From Adiantum capillus-veneris (Eukaryota; Streptophyta; Polypodiopsida; Polypodiales; Pteridaceae): a DNA stretch of 64,000 nucleotides. Within the stretch, counting starts at the first letter, position 1. Every line of letters begins with the position of its first letter. The notes under the pieces are model-generated. The model saw only the letters and a program-made list of their open reading frames with translations, searched no databases and had not been told where the DNA came from. Both the position numbers and the translations under genes were made by a program. Positions 1 to 10,545 of the stretch are shown here, one piece after another. The stretch covers positions 16,554,912-16,618,911 of the forward strand of contig CM043965.1 in NCBI GenBank assembly GCA_014529385.2, written 5' to 3'.

Positions 1-139
1 TCCAGAGTGTTGTATGTGTAGGATGGTCTCAGCCTGACAAGACAACAAGATTTCCTCTGTGCCCCTATCTTGTCATATGTGTCCTTGATTGACATTATGT
101 TGATCTAGATTGTGTTGCATGCACTTCATGGGTGGTGTG

Positions 140-190
140 ATGCGATCCCGCAACACCATGGCATGTATTACTGCCCACACCCAAGGAGGT
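140..190 (+). pseudogene. gag CCHC zinc-knuckle relic
   Basis: One frame reads HHGMYYCPHPRR, matching the C-terminal half of the Tat knuckle CYNCGEDGHGMYYC on the minus strand near 40130-40168. The first two cysteines are not readable here. Confidence 0.55.
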
Positions 191-279
191 AGAATTTCAA
201 CAGTGGAGCAAGACAAAACTATGTTTCACCATGAAGATCAAGAAAACCACCATCAAGGACACCACAACAAGCACCATCT

Positions 280-889
280 GTGAAAATCCTACAACGGCGT
301 ATTCAACCACAACCACCACGACTAGCTGGCAACCAGGTAGTGAGTGTCATCAATTTTGAAGCTAAGGAAAAGGCGAAAGTGGAGGAGGATATCAAAGGGC
401 TAGCAAAAGGTAAGACCAAGGTAGAAGAGTTGGACACCATGGGAGTTAAGAACACTATACATGAGGAAGCTTCACAAAGGGAAGAAAATATGAACACCAA
501 GGGAGAGTCAATCAAGAGGAAGTCTATGCCATGACAAAAAAAATGGCATTTCAAATTTCACAATTGGTGAGTCTATAGAATCTTGTGATCTTGTGAATGA
601 TGCTTCCATGCAAGGCTTGAAGATCCGTAAGGGGGAGGGCTACCCAACTATCTTAGTAAGACCATGGATCATGGCCATAAGAGCAAAGCAATATTTAGAC
701 ACAGGAATTCTCAAGATGCAAGGTAGAAAGGGCAAGGCCATTCTATATAACATGAAGACTGGTAAGCAACAAGGGATGGACCTAGAGACTACTGCATATG
801 ATCTCTCTAGCAATTCTACTACAAGATTGGAGGACGAATCTGGAAACTCTCTTGAAATCATGGGTCTCATTCTCACTAATCACAACTAG
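280..889 (+). pseudogene. Tat-like gag-pol linker with the protease core deleted
   Basis: Two segments (280-534 and 593-889) align with the Tat reading frame at 39000-40160. The first carries the lysine- and glutamate-rich linker (KEKAKVEED, MGVKNTIHEEASQ). The second begins at LVNDASMQGLKI and jumps straight to KGEGYPTIL, a motif lying just after the protease in the Tat copy. The intervening ~135 codons, including the DSGA active site, are absent. The segment ends with the same linker as Tat (MGLILTNHN beside MGVVLKTQTD). It has no coding value as a protease. Confidence 0.7.
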
Positions 890-1730
890 ATGGATCCATT
901 AGATATACAGTTGCAAGAAAAAAGCATGAAGTCTTTAGCACTACACCAATCAGAGGAAGCAATTTTAGACCAAAGTCAAATGGTTGTTCCCAAGGAATGG
1001 GACTTTGAAGTTCACCCTAAGGAGATTCTTAAGCAAGTGAATGCAGTTGCAACTTATTGGAGATCTAGGTTTGGCAACCTAGATGTAGAGATTTTGTTTG
1101 ATCATACTGTGTTTGATGCATTTATGAAAAGCTTTAAAGAAACATTAGCAGAAGGGGTGTTCATAAGAGTCACAAAGAATGAATCCCAACATGAGAAATA
1201 TTGGAGTATGGTCTTGCATGCATATAGTCGAGATGAAGTTGTTTCAACCAGTGGATCGTAGCCTATCTTTTGTATATGCTATGCAACATGTATCAAGCTT
1301 GTCTTTGAGCTACAAGGTTGGTGGATTATTACCAATGTCAAGAAAGGAAATGGAACTTTTGAACTGCACCCAAGAGGATAGTGACTCTTTTTATCGCTTT
1401 AGTAAAATAGCGAGAAACTAGGTTCTGAAGAAAACTGGGACTTGACATATCAACAAGGAAGCCATAGATGGAGGAATCTTGGTACAATCTTGGGGATCAA
1501 GCTACTAAGTATTGTCTTGGAAGGAGCTAAATTACTCAATTATCCTTTCACTTATGGTGGTAACAAGTCCTATCCTTTTGAGCATGAAGCAAGAAATCTT
1601 ATTGTTAGGACATTTCAAGTGACAATCCTATTCTCTACCTGGGATCTTGGAGGATATTGGCACAACATTCTGGAAGTCGTAGGCTTCCCATTTACTGAAA
1701 GACAATTTGAGTTGTTGATCATTGATGATG
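890..1730 (+). pseudogene. unrecognised coding-like segment replacing RT and RNase H
   Basis: The first part (890-1261, 123 residues) follows the protease linker in the same frame. Later parts continue in other frames (1179-1421 and 1442-1730). None of it resembles the RT or RNase H found at this position in the Tat copy: no YxDD box, no FGLxNAPxxF motif. It is rich in aromatic residues (TYWRSRFGNLDVEILFD, STWDLGGYWHN). It may be captured host sequence or a diverged element domain. The function is unknown. Confidence 0.4.
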
Positions 1731-1860
1731 CTCTAGCCAAGGAGCCTTGTCAAGACGTATTGCTTTTCTTGAAAATAGGTGAATGTCCTAGAGATCTCAC
1801 TAATGGCCAAATGTAATGGCTAGTTCAAAAGGCAGCTAAATATCGACACCTCTACTACTC
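1731..1860 (+). pseudogene. end of second RNase H and start of integrase (relic)
   Basis: Reads DDALAKEPCQDV, then FLKIGECPRDLTNGQM, a stop, and WLVQKAAKYRHL. The Tat copy has ADALAKERIQDA, FLNTRECPTGHTKGQK and WLVRKATRYRLI in the same order. Integrase is cut off before its zinc-binding and catalytic regions. Confidence 0.6.
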
Positions 1861-1963
1861 AATCAACTCAATTACCAAACTAGAGACATAAATGCCACTA
1901 GTTTCAAGGGGAAAGCTAATGAGGACCGCTTTTAAAATTTTGTTCTACCTCTCTTGGTATGTA

Positions 1964-2002
1964 CTTGATGGCAAGGCTTCAAGGTGTGGAGGAGGAGGGA
2001 CC
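1964..2002 (+). promoter_or_regulatory. polypurine tract with a short hairpin before it
   Basis: The purine run GTGGAGGAGGAGGGA ends just before the LTR start TGATGCATG. Directly upstream, CTTGA at 1964 pairs with TCAAG ending at 1983. A five-pair stem alone is weak; the position is what matters, as other elements in the window repeat it. Confidence 0.55.
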
Positions 2003-2791
2003 TGATGCATGAAAATCACAAAACTCTATGTATTTATTTTGTTCATAGCTATGGTTCTGACACATTTGGATCTTGGAAATAAGGAGAGGCAGGAAAAAAA
2101 CCTATGAAAAAAAACACTGGATGTTGATTCTACCTAACGATCAATACCTGGCGGTCTGACTATAGGTGAAGAATACAACTCAATAGTGAAAGGGAGAAGA
2201 ATCTTATGCATTATGGAGTTGGAGTAGTCAAAATAATATTTTTTTAATTCAAGCATAATTCACTTGTGGACACAAGACTTTCACATGGAGTCAAGAGGAA
2301 GATTTTTGGAAGGGAAAAGACGGACACATATTTTTGTGGGATTTTTCTCTATTTTATTCATTCCAAATTGAAAAAAATTTTCAACAAAAAAGTTGTAGGA
2401 GTTAAGTTGATCTTTTTGTCCCTATTTTTTAATAATTTTTGAAGCAACAACTAGGGAGATATAGCAAAAATGGTGGAGCCTATCTATCCACATGGGAAGA
2501 AATCATGATTATCCAACTCCACACACATAATTTTTTTATAGGTTTCTCTCCATTATTGTTGAATTTTCTCTTATTTTATCAAGATTCTCTCAAATATTTT
2601 AAGGAAGCTCTTGGACTCAAGCTATGAAAGGTGGCACGGAGACGAAGCTCTTCATGATGAAGGCGATTAGGAAGAAATTGGTCAATAAGCAGGGCACACG
2701 GAGCTCTCTCATTGGGGGAATGCCTCTAACCGAGGTTACTTTGTAAGAACTCCTCTTGCTCATAATCTCTTTCCTAATCACTCTCTTGGCC

Positions 2792-2799
2792 TATAAAAG
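2792..2799 (+). promoter_or_regulatory. LTR TATA box
   Basis: TATAAAAG inside GGCCTATAAAAGGAGGCC. Similar TATA sites lie several hundred bases before the conserved box in the LTRs at 14430 and 61787. Confidence 0.6.
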
Positions 2800-3081
2800 G
2801 AGGCCTTCTCTTTTGTAAATGAGGAAACAATCAAGCTCTAGCACTCACGCTCTCATATGTACATCCTTGTGTATGCACCTCTACGCACACATAGTTCTAC
2901 TATGGCATAGTATTGGCTATGGTTATTTGTTTTGGTTTCTTAATGGCCAAGAGATTTGAGTTACCATGCACACATGAACTGATGAGATTTTGATTATGTG
3001 CAATTCCCCTCGTGAATGTTTGCATAGTATTTATGAATCCTATACTAATGAAGCTCTAATGATCTCTCCCTCTCCCTCCCT

Positions 3082-3087
3082 CCCCCC

Positions 3088-3123
<36 letters not shown>

Positions 3124-3124
3124 C
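3082..3124 (+). repeat. C run followed by (CT)n
   Basis: About 17 C residues followed by 13 CT units, in the 3' part of the LTR. Related LTRs carry a CT or GA tract in the same relative place. Confidence 0.9.
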
Positions 3125-3290
3125 ATCTTCCTTGTGATATGTGAAAACCCCCCCCTTATCATGCATCCTAGCTGCATTCCAAGCTAGGTGGTGCCCCTAT
3201 TGTGTACCTCCCATGATGAGGCCAGTGTGCATAGTCTTGGTGTAGAGGCCATCGAGTCTGTTCTGTGCTTTCGTCTCTTAGTGGAAACAA

Positions 3291-3654
3291 TCATCATCCT
3301 CCTTTGCCTATTGAGGTTTTTGTAAGGCTTCTTGATTCTTATTTTTAGGTGTTAATGATATATGCTATTGGCCAATGTGCGTATTGATTACCTTGTGTGA
3401 GGAGGTGATTAGTGTTGCCATCCTATCTTGCTCAATTTTATTCAATCATTGTAATGATTTATAGGATTTCCTATAAAAATCCTACTAAAAGGTGGATTTT
3501 CTAAGATAATGGTTGGGAAGATGTTAAGGTTGGTTCACCATGCAAGTATTGTACCTTACTTTGGAGATTACTCGCAAATGGGATTCAAACTTAGCCTACC
3601 AAACTCGTTGATGCAATGATCTTGGTGTTGCTATGATTTTTAGGTCTCCCAACA
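3291..3654. other. no recognisable feature
   Basis: AT-rich sequence between the LTR and the Penelope-like element. No open frame with recognisable protein content was seen. Confidence 0.5.
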
Positions 3655-5546
3655 TTTTGTGTGTGTGCGTGTTTGATTGAAAAATCCCATCATTTAGAAT
3701 CATATACTGAGAGAACTTAAATACTGTTTGCACTTACCATGTTGTGTAAAGACGCAAAGTACAATCTTTTTGATAATTTTTTTTTATTACAAGATACTTC
3801 GATACATGAAAAGTAGGAGGTTTTAGCCGGGACTCCTAGTAGATGAAAGCGGGGATATTTACCTGCCAACCAACCACAAGTACAATTAACTAGAATTAAT
3901 TTGCACTAAATGGGTGACATGTATATCAAGCAATCTCCACTGCTTCTTATCACTGTCACACCCTGGACCCCAACCATACTCCTATTTATATGTTATGTTC
4001 TCCTTGGCTTGTCTATGTAAGTAGGGTCGGTCATGTCTGTGAAACTTTCAATGGGTTTACAAGGTTTGGAGATGGGGTCTCTAATTGCTATCGGCTTGGT
4101 TCACTTTTTTCCTTTATGGGCTGCCATGAGCTTGTCTCGAATCTGTTGTAGCTTAAATTCATCTTGAGTGATGCTCATCCTAGCTGTCTGCCTGTATCCC
4201 TGTTTGTCAACAATGGTTACACTTATGAGTTGAGCATTCTTGGATACTATACCAGATGTTTTCGTAAGGGCAGCCCTATCTTTGTGGTTCCTAATTATGC
4301 TTTGCAATTTATATCTAATTTGTGAAAATTTTGGCAGCATTTCGCTTGAAAAACCGTTCCCTTTTCAAAAAACCTTCTTATACACTGCTACTTGTCTTCA
4401 TAAGGTTTGTCATATATCCCAATTGAAATCATTACTCCAATCTTAGATAACAATCTTAAAGAAAAGTAGCTAAAATCTACTTCTTGTTTACAAAAACAAT
4501 AAATTCACAGAATTTAGCATATGAAATCTATTCATCAAGGAAGTTGGCATATACCTTCCTTCACACTCTTAAATGCTAGGTAGTAATCAAAACAAACTAG
4601 GGTTACACACATGAGTTTAGAAGTCATAGATCTTTACACTACCTGTTGTACTATGGGCATCCTTAGCTCTATGGTTCTTAATTCAACCTTATTTTTTATA
4701 TAAGTACATCTAGCTTATGAAATATTCGACAGCCTTCTGTTTGTACAACCATTATTTTCTCAAGAAAAAACCTCTTATCTAATGAACTATATCCTTACAG
4801 GAGGTTGTCCTATATGCATCTCAACTCTTTTACATATTGAATGTTAGACCATAATCATCAAACCCCCAATGATTACATACACGACCTTATGTTTTTTAGA
4901 TTCTCTACTATATGCTGCCTTCGGGCAATTCATATCTCTATGGTTTGTAAGTTATCATTCCATTTTGTAACTAAAAACCAAAAAATTTCAAAAATTTCGG
5001 TAGCATTATGTTTGTAACTCCTTTCTTTAAAAAAAAAAAACCAGTTTTACATCATGACATCTATCCTCACAAGAGGTTGTCATATATCTTCTTTCAAACT
5101 TTTGATACATTTTTATGCAAGATAATACTTCTAACAAACTGATAAGGAAAAAAGCAAAAGACGGTTTTTAGCCACCACTGCTTAAACCTATTTGTATGCA
5201 AGGCTTTGTGTATCAAATCACCTGGTTAGTGCTTGCAGTAGCCATCCGTAGTAATACTCCTTTCCACTTAATGTTCAAGACACTGTTCCACTTGAAACTG
5301 CTTCTTCAACTGTCCAATCATTATGTATACCATATGAGTATGCTATACCATATGAGTAAGTGCATGCTTATGGTTATGGCCATCACCATACTTATGGTTC
5401 CGTGTGTGTAACCTCTGATGTTGGTTCTATACTCGAGACCAACTCGTTGGTATTTACTTATGATGCTTTAATGTATTTATATGCTTATGCTTTAGTATAC
5501 GCATGCCAAGCCGTACACACATAATTATGGAAAACTGTATGAGTAA
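3655..5546 (-). repeat. pseudo-LTR, copy at the element's 3' side
   Basis: Collinear with 10546-12359 over almost all its length, with scattered substitutions. It has one extra segment of ~65 bases (about 4670-4735) and an extra ATACCATATGAGTATGCT-like duplication near 5330. Just beyond its upper end, 5549-5660 is a degenerate second copy of 5349-5460, a local tandem repeat of about 200 bases. Confidence 0.85.
4101..4340 (-). pseudogene. 79-residue copy of the pseudo-LTR ORF
   Basis: Starts MLPKFSQIRYKLQ and ends AHKGKK. It matches the first two thirds of the frame at 10870-11229 with few substitutions, then meets a stop. Confidence 0.55.
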
Positions 5547-7239
5547 GTGCGTGAGTATGGTCATGACCATAACAGTATTTACAGTTTAGCATGTGTACAC
5601 TCTGATTTTGGTTCCCTATTTGAGCCCAACTTGATTGTATTATCTACTCACATCGGTGTAGTTAGCAATCTTTTGTGTATGCAGTTTTACCTCTACCTAC
5701 TGTGTGTATGAGCTTTCAAATACAAAAACATCACAACCGTTTTGCTATTGTGCATGTAACATGATAGAAATGAAGGAGAGCCATTGATTATGTATGCAAA
5801 AAAAGCTTCTAAAAAAAAACCTTTTACCTGCTTGCTTGTTTTACTGCGAATAAAAGGCGGGTATGAGTTTCCACCCTTTGCCGGAGGATATTGTTGCGCA
5901 GTGGTTTGCCGTTGGTGTGGTTTAGGAATACTGGCGCTAGTGCTTCTCTGTGGTGAGTTAGCACACTATGAGAATCAGCGCAAATATATGTTGCTAATAA
6001 CGCAACTCATAAGAGGTAATATCAGCGCTAGTGCTATGAGGGTAATAGCGCAATTCAGAAAAGGAAACTGCCTTAGCAAAGCTTCTGCAACAATGTGCTA
6101 TAGGCTCTAAATTTTTTTCTTCACAGCAATTGTGTGCATGCCATAGCGTTTCTATATAGGTGATGGGTAAGCGGTGCCTTAAAGGCCCTTGTGTGGGTAG
6201 CCGTAAAGGCTTGCAGAGCAACTTGCCAGCGCTGCTCTATATAGTATCCAGCTTGGATACTTAACGACCTTAGTTCTCAGATTATGCCATGTACTCCTTT
6301 ATTGCAGTCTTTTCTTCTCTTGCTATTTTACCAAATTTAATTTTAATGCACCAAGTGGTATAATATTTTATTGTATGATGAAGCTACTTCCCATACAATG
6401 AGTCCTCTTGACACTGAATCCAGCGATTGTGTCGGTACGAGAAATATGTTTGTACACCCCTTAATTTTGCGGATAACAACACAATTAATTGTTATTCTCA
6501 GTTAATCCCGATATATGCCAGGTAGACTTGAGAGATGCCAATTATTTACTTAATGTTGGGTAAATCGGATACAATCAAGGATGCATACATGCTTCTGAAA
6601 ATTCAAAATCAGTTACAAGATAAGAAGGCTTGTACATGATTAAAAAAAGGGTTTTTTTTTTGAAATCCATCTTGCTTTGGAGGTATCCATCCATCCATTA
6701 CTCCTCCGCCAATGATGTCGTAGCCTGTGGCATGGTTAGTGGAGGCATGTTAATAGATTTTACTTAAGTTATTTGCTCAGTACTTCATGAGTATGTGTGT
6801 GTTTTGTGTAGTTGTGTGTCTTTAATATGCCAAGGTGTACCTTAGCCTGCACGCTGTGTTCTATATATTGTGTGTGTGTGTGTGTGTGTGCGCATGTATG
6901 TGTGTGTGTGTGTAAAAAGATGTATACCTTTCCATATGCAATCCATGAACCGAGTATGGCAAGAACAAAAAAAAACTGGGCCTAAAGTGTCGAATCATAT
7001 GCCAGGGGTCACCATTCCCATCATGTGTGTGAGAGGGGTGAGAATTTGAGTGGGTGTTATGTGTGTACCATCCCAGAGTGCTTTGCCATTATGACTTCTG
7101 TGTTCCAATCATTGCGCGCGCGTGTGTGTGTGTGTGTGTGGCCCTCCCCCATCCCTGAGGAAAGATGCACTTGGTGGAGGATAGGCCACCAAGTGGACCT
7201 ATCGTCTACCAATTCTTTGTTTTAATGTATTAATGGTAA
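5547..7239 (-). other. 3' untranslated region of the Penelope-like element
   Basis: No frame with an endonuclease pattern was found on either strand. It contains (GT)n tracts near 6870-6915 and 7120-7140, the repeated phrase AGCGCTAGTGCT near 5935 and 6025, and a small perfect hairpin (GTATCCA, three bases, TGGATAC) at 6246-6262. Confidence 0.5.
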
Positions 7240-8740
7240 ATCTAATGCCTGGGAATTGATTTCCCTCGATGAATCAGTAATACATGTAATTATCTTCTCT
7301 TTTTTGAACCCATTTTCTACAAACATAGAGATTAGTTTATTTAAATTTGTTACCGCATATGATTCTTGGGATGCATTATATAATATGGGAAGAACCTATG
7401 AAATGCATACATTATATGCCATCTTTTTTGGCCGATTACTGACTGCATGAATAAATGACACATTAGGGCATAGTAACTTATCTTTTTTCCATGTGGTGTA
7501 TGTTACATAATCTCCTTCAATTGAATCACACAGTTGGATATGTGTATTTAAATATGTGGTTTGGTTTTTCTTATGTGTGGCTTTAATACCAATAATGTCC
7601 AAAGGGTAAATTGTAAAGGAGTCCTCTTGGGACAAGGGTTTTTGGTGATTTAAACATTGTGAAATAAATGGGTTATTAACAAATAGCAAATCATCCATAT
7701 ACCTCCATGAATATAAGAATGCCTTCATCATATCATATTGTGTAAGCCGAGACAGCTTTTTTATGTACTCAATTTCATACCATGCTAAATATAGATTACA
7801 CCATAATGGTGAATAGTTATATCATTGGTATACCGTTCTCCTGGCGATAAATATGTGTGCCTAATTTTGTAAAGCAATTATCAAGAACAAACTCATTGAT
7901 GTTATGTAAATACTCAAATGTCCAGACCACTTTTTTTTTCTTTTTGGTGAGCATAATTTGTTTGCGGTGTTTCTTAAACCCAAGATATTTCATAGTTTTA
8001 ATGGTTTAACAATGTTGTCTAGAACCTCGAGCAAACCATGCGTGCCTTTATGAGGGATAGCTTCATAGCAAGATGTTATATCAAAGGAATGAATGTTTGT
8101 AACACGCTTTGGTAGATTAATCAAAAAATCATATTGATTATTAATAATCCAATAACCATTAGTTTGTGTTCCAGAAAATAATTGTATCTTTTTATGTATA
8201 GTTTTTGTGTACTCTGTAAACACTTGTATTTGTCCTTTGAGTAATTTAGTGATTATGGTTGTAGCAGGAGTAAATACACAATTATGCGCATTAGTGATCC
8301 ATCTGAAATTCATTTTATGGATTTTAAAATTTCCCATAAGATATGGGAGAGAGGACATAGAAGGTGTATCTAACACAATCTCTTGGGTATAAGATCCTAT
8401 GGCTCGGCAAATTTCCTCCTCTTGTGAAGAAAGAAGACGGAATTCGGGGCTTTCCAGCCTTTTCTTTGCTGCTTCTTGAATGAGTTTCTTACATATGAAT
8501 ACTGGAGTTTGTGCAGATTTATTGAGTCCGCATATAAATAAAAATTGTAAAATATATTTTATTTCATCCATCAAATCTGTGTTCTTGTACCAGGGGGTTT
8601 GGTTCTGCCTATAAAAGGGAAATCTTTGGGAGAACATTTCATTAACTGCACCTTGGATGTAATTGTAATGAGATTTACTATCATCACATCCTAAAAGGTT
8701 AGATAATGTCTTCCACACCTTGCTAAATTATTTTATCATT
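7240..8740 (-). pseudogene. Penelope-type reverse transcriptase (broken)
   Basis: Read from 8740 downwards in three frames. Recognisable blocks in order: PYLMGNFKIHKMNFRWITN (fingers, substrate-binding arginine), FDITSCYEAIPH (motif A, catalytic Asp), QENGIPM followed by SPLWCNLYLAWYE (motif B), WRYMDDLLFVNN (motif C, two catalytic Asp), then TYLNTHIQL and a thumb-like segment to about 7240. The catalytic aspartates are present. Frameshifts near 7985 and 7790 and a stop at 7396 break the frame. Motif A resembles Penelope and telomerase RTs. A GIY-YIG domain should follow in canonical Penelope elements but is not seen. Confidence 0.8.
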
Positions 8741-9578
8741 GACTTAGGAGGTATATGATTTAACCCTTTCTTAATAAACTCCTGGAAAGTTTTATGTCTA
8801 GCTATGCTAGGGGTTAGTGGTGATAACATGTCTTCCAAAGGGTTCTAACTCAACCAAAAAATTGGAAAACCTTTTATGAGTTAAACATCCACATGCTTGT
8901 GTTTCATCAATCTCTTGGGCAAACACAGAAGATGGTTTGTATAGCGTATGGTTCAAGTTTTTTGTATATTTCCAACCAAAGCGAATCCTCATCTCAGACA
9001 GGTCTTTATTAATGTGAAAATCATTTATCAATGTTTGAAAAAACTTATGAGGATTAATAAAGTCCATAAATTTGCTACAAAATAATATGTGAACAAATCT
9101 TCCATGCATCTTAGCAGTGCATTCAAAATGTAATAATCCTTTATTTCTTGTGATAAGTAAACGTACCTGGTCCTCGGAATTTGGGTATTCAAGTGCTTTG
9201 GGAGTATCCCCATAATCTTCAGATGCTCTGAATTGCCTTGGCTTCTTGCTTGTTGACGCCATGCTGCTTGGTGTGTGTGTGATCTTCTTTAGTTGCTCCT
9301 TGCCTTTGGGAGGCTTGAGTAGGGTTTCGATTGTATTGGACACGGGTGTGTTGTGTAGCTTTTGAAGAAGTGGCATCCCAGGTGTGTATAGGACCAATCC
9401 TTTAGCTGCTTCTAGCATGTATTCATGAAACTGATAATAGATGATTACCGCATGCCTTAATTCAATTGGAAATGAAGCAACCCATGCAATAAAGGCATAG
9501 ACTTGGGCAGGTTCGAATGAAAATTGAAAAAACCTTGATAAATTCTGGAAGACGTACCAAAAAACTGATCAAACCAAA
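8741..9578 (-). pseudogene. Penelope-like N-terminal domain preceding the RT
   Basis: An open stretch (FEPAQVYAFIAWVASF) runs into the frame at 9418-8807. Its second half has the pattern found before the RT in PLEs: RIRFGWKYTKNLNHTLYKP, then a C-G-C cluster, then GRHVITTNPL. After a one-base shift near 8810 it continues with FQEFIKKGLNHIPP, like the 'H-V-x-T ... K-G-x-x-x-x-P' segment of the family. The role is nucleic-acid binding or RT folding by analogy; it is not demonstrated here. Confidence 0.65.
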
Positions 9579-9621
9579 TGATTGAAGAGGAACAACTGGA
9601 GTTTGGATCCACCCTTTTGCA

Positions 9622-10368
9622 CTAGCATTTAAGGAAGGGCCTATATGAATTCCAATAGTTTCTTAGAAACCTTTTCTGATCCTTAGCCCTGTCCATAAGA
9701 GAGAGTCCCTTGGTGCGAGCAATGATTGAAGAGCTTGGGCATTTTTTGCCATCAACATCAGATAATTTGACTTGTTTAAGCTCGAAGAGAACATCTTGTG
9801 CCAAAAGGTGCTTGGAGTGTAAGGCTAAAGTTTTACACTGCTCAACAATGTCTGTGGGAATGCTACACAATAAAACTTCCAACTCAACCTGTCTGGGTGG
9901 TAGTAAAGGGATTACCTTTGAAAAGAGTTTAGAGACTGCTCGTTCGGGGGATACACTATTGGAATCTGCTAAGAAGTTGAGAGCTTCCTTCTCTTCTTCC
10001 TCCAAAAGTTCTAGATCAAGAAGAGGATTAATCACCTTTTTTGAGTGCTTGATTTCTATAGGCACTGCTGGAAGGTTATTGATAACATATAACTTGTTTA
10101 CAATAGTGGGTAGAAAAGTAAAGTAAAAATCAAGGTCTGAGCTATCTTGTGCGTCAATAATGGGTAGCTTAGCTAAAAAGGTATTAAAGGCCTCTAGAAG
10201 CTTATCCTTCTCTTTTCTGGAAAGAATCAATAAGGAGAACCAGTCATTTATAGAAGCAGTGTTTAATATCGATATAGAGTGGGTGTTTAAAGCTTGTTTT
10301 TCAAAGTCCAGCAATTTTTTGTGAATTTCTACACCTTTGAAACAAGAAATTATACATTGGGTACCCAC
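9622..10368 (-). pseudogene. ORF1 of the Penelope-like element, unknown function
   Basis: 248 residues as an uninterrupted frame; the frame stays open upstream to about 10436, so the true start is unclear. It is mainly helical in appearance, leucine- and glutamate-rich (LLDLELLEEEEKEALNFL), with a basic C-terminus (RAKDQKRFLRNYW). No zinc knuckle, RRM or protease motif was recognised. It lies in a different frame from the downstream domain. It could be a separate coat or RNA-binding protein, or the N-terminus of the polyprotein before a frameshift. Confidence 0.5.
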
Positions 10369-10545
10369 AGGTGGAATAGGAATGCCTTCTTCTATCCCAT
10401 ATCCCAGACGGGTGAGAGACGGAATCCAAAAATCCTGAATAAATCACAAAACAACTAATAAGCCAACAATTATTTTTCACGAAACAAACCGTACTAAGTT
10501 TCCTCAGTATATGATGGGTACCCGACCAAAGGTATCCTGGGAAAA

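Larger units (their letters stand above)
1..3290 (+). mobile_element. 3' part of an internally deleted Tat-like Ty3/gypsy element
   Basis: Reading left to right: a zinc-knuckle relic, a gag-pol linker resembling the minus-strand Tat element at 39-40 kb, a stretch unrelated to RT, the end of a second RNase H joined to the start of integrase, a purine tract, and an LTR. The 5' LTR would lie left of the window. RT, the first RNase H, the protease core and most of integrase are missing, so the copy is non-autonomous. The right boundary is uncertain by tens of bases because no target duplication was found. Confidence 0.75.
2003..3290 (+). repeat. LTR of the Tat-like element
   Basis: Starts TGATGCATG straight after the purine tract. 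It holds a TATA box (2792-2799), a C run followed by (CT)n (about 3082-3124) and the conserved box CTAGGTGGTGCCCC (3184-3197). From that box to about 3265 it matches the solo LTR at 13583-13666 on the other strand, so the two belong to one LTR subfamily. The 3' end was set where that similarity fades. Confidence 0.65.

Noticed and set aside
890-1261. Match of this ORF to the C-terminal tail of the gag-only protein
   Set aside because: Compared by eye, the two share composition but no aligned motif.
2977-2985. CTGATGAG, a hammerhead ribozyme core word, in an LTR
   Set aside because: No GAAA at the right distance and no flanking stems. Other CTGANGA words in the window, including within the Penelope-like element, also lacked the rest of the core.
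6246-6262. Short perfect hairpin (7-bp stem) in the Penelope-like 3' region
   Set aside because: A stem this short is expected by chance in several kilobases and has no counterpart in the pseudo-LTRs.
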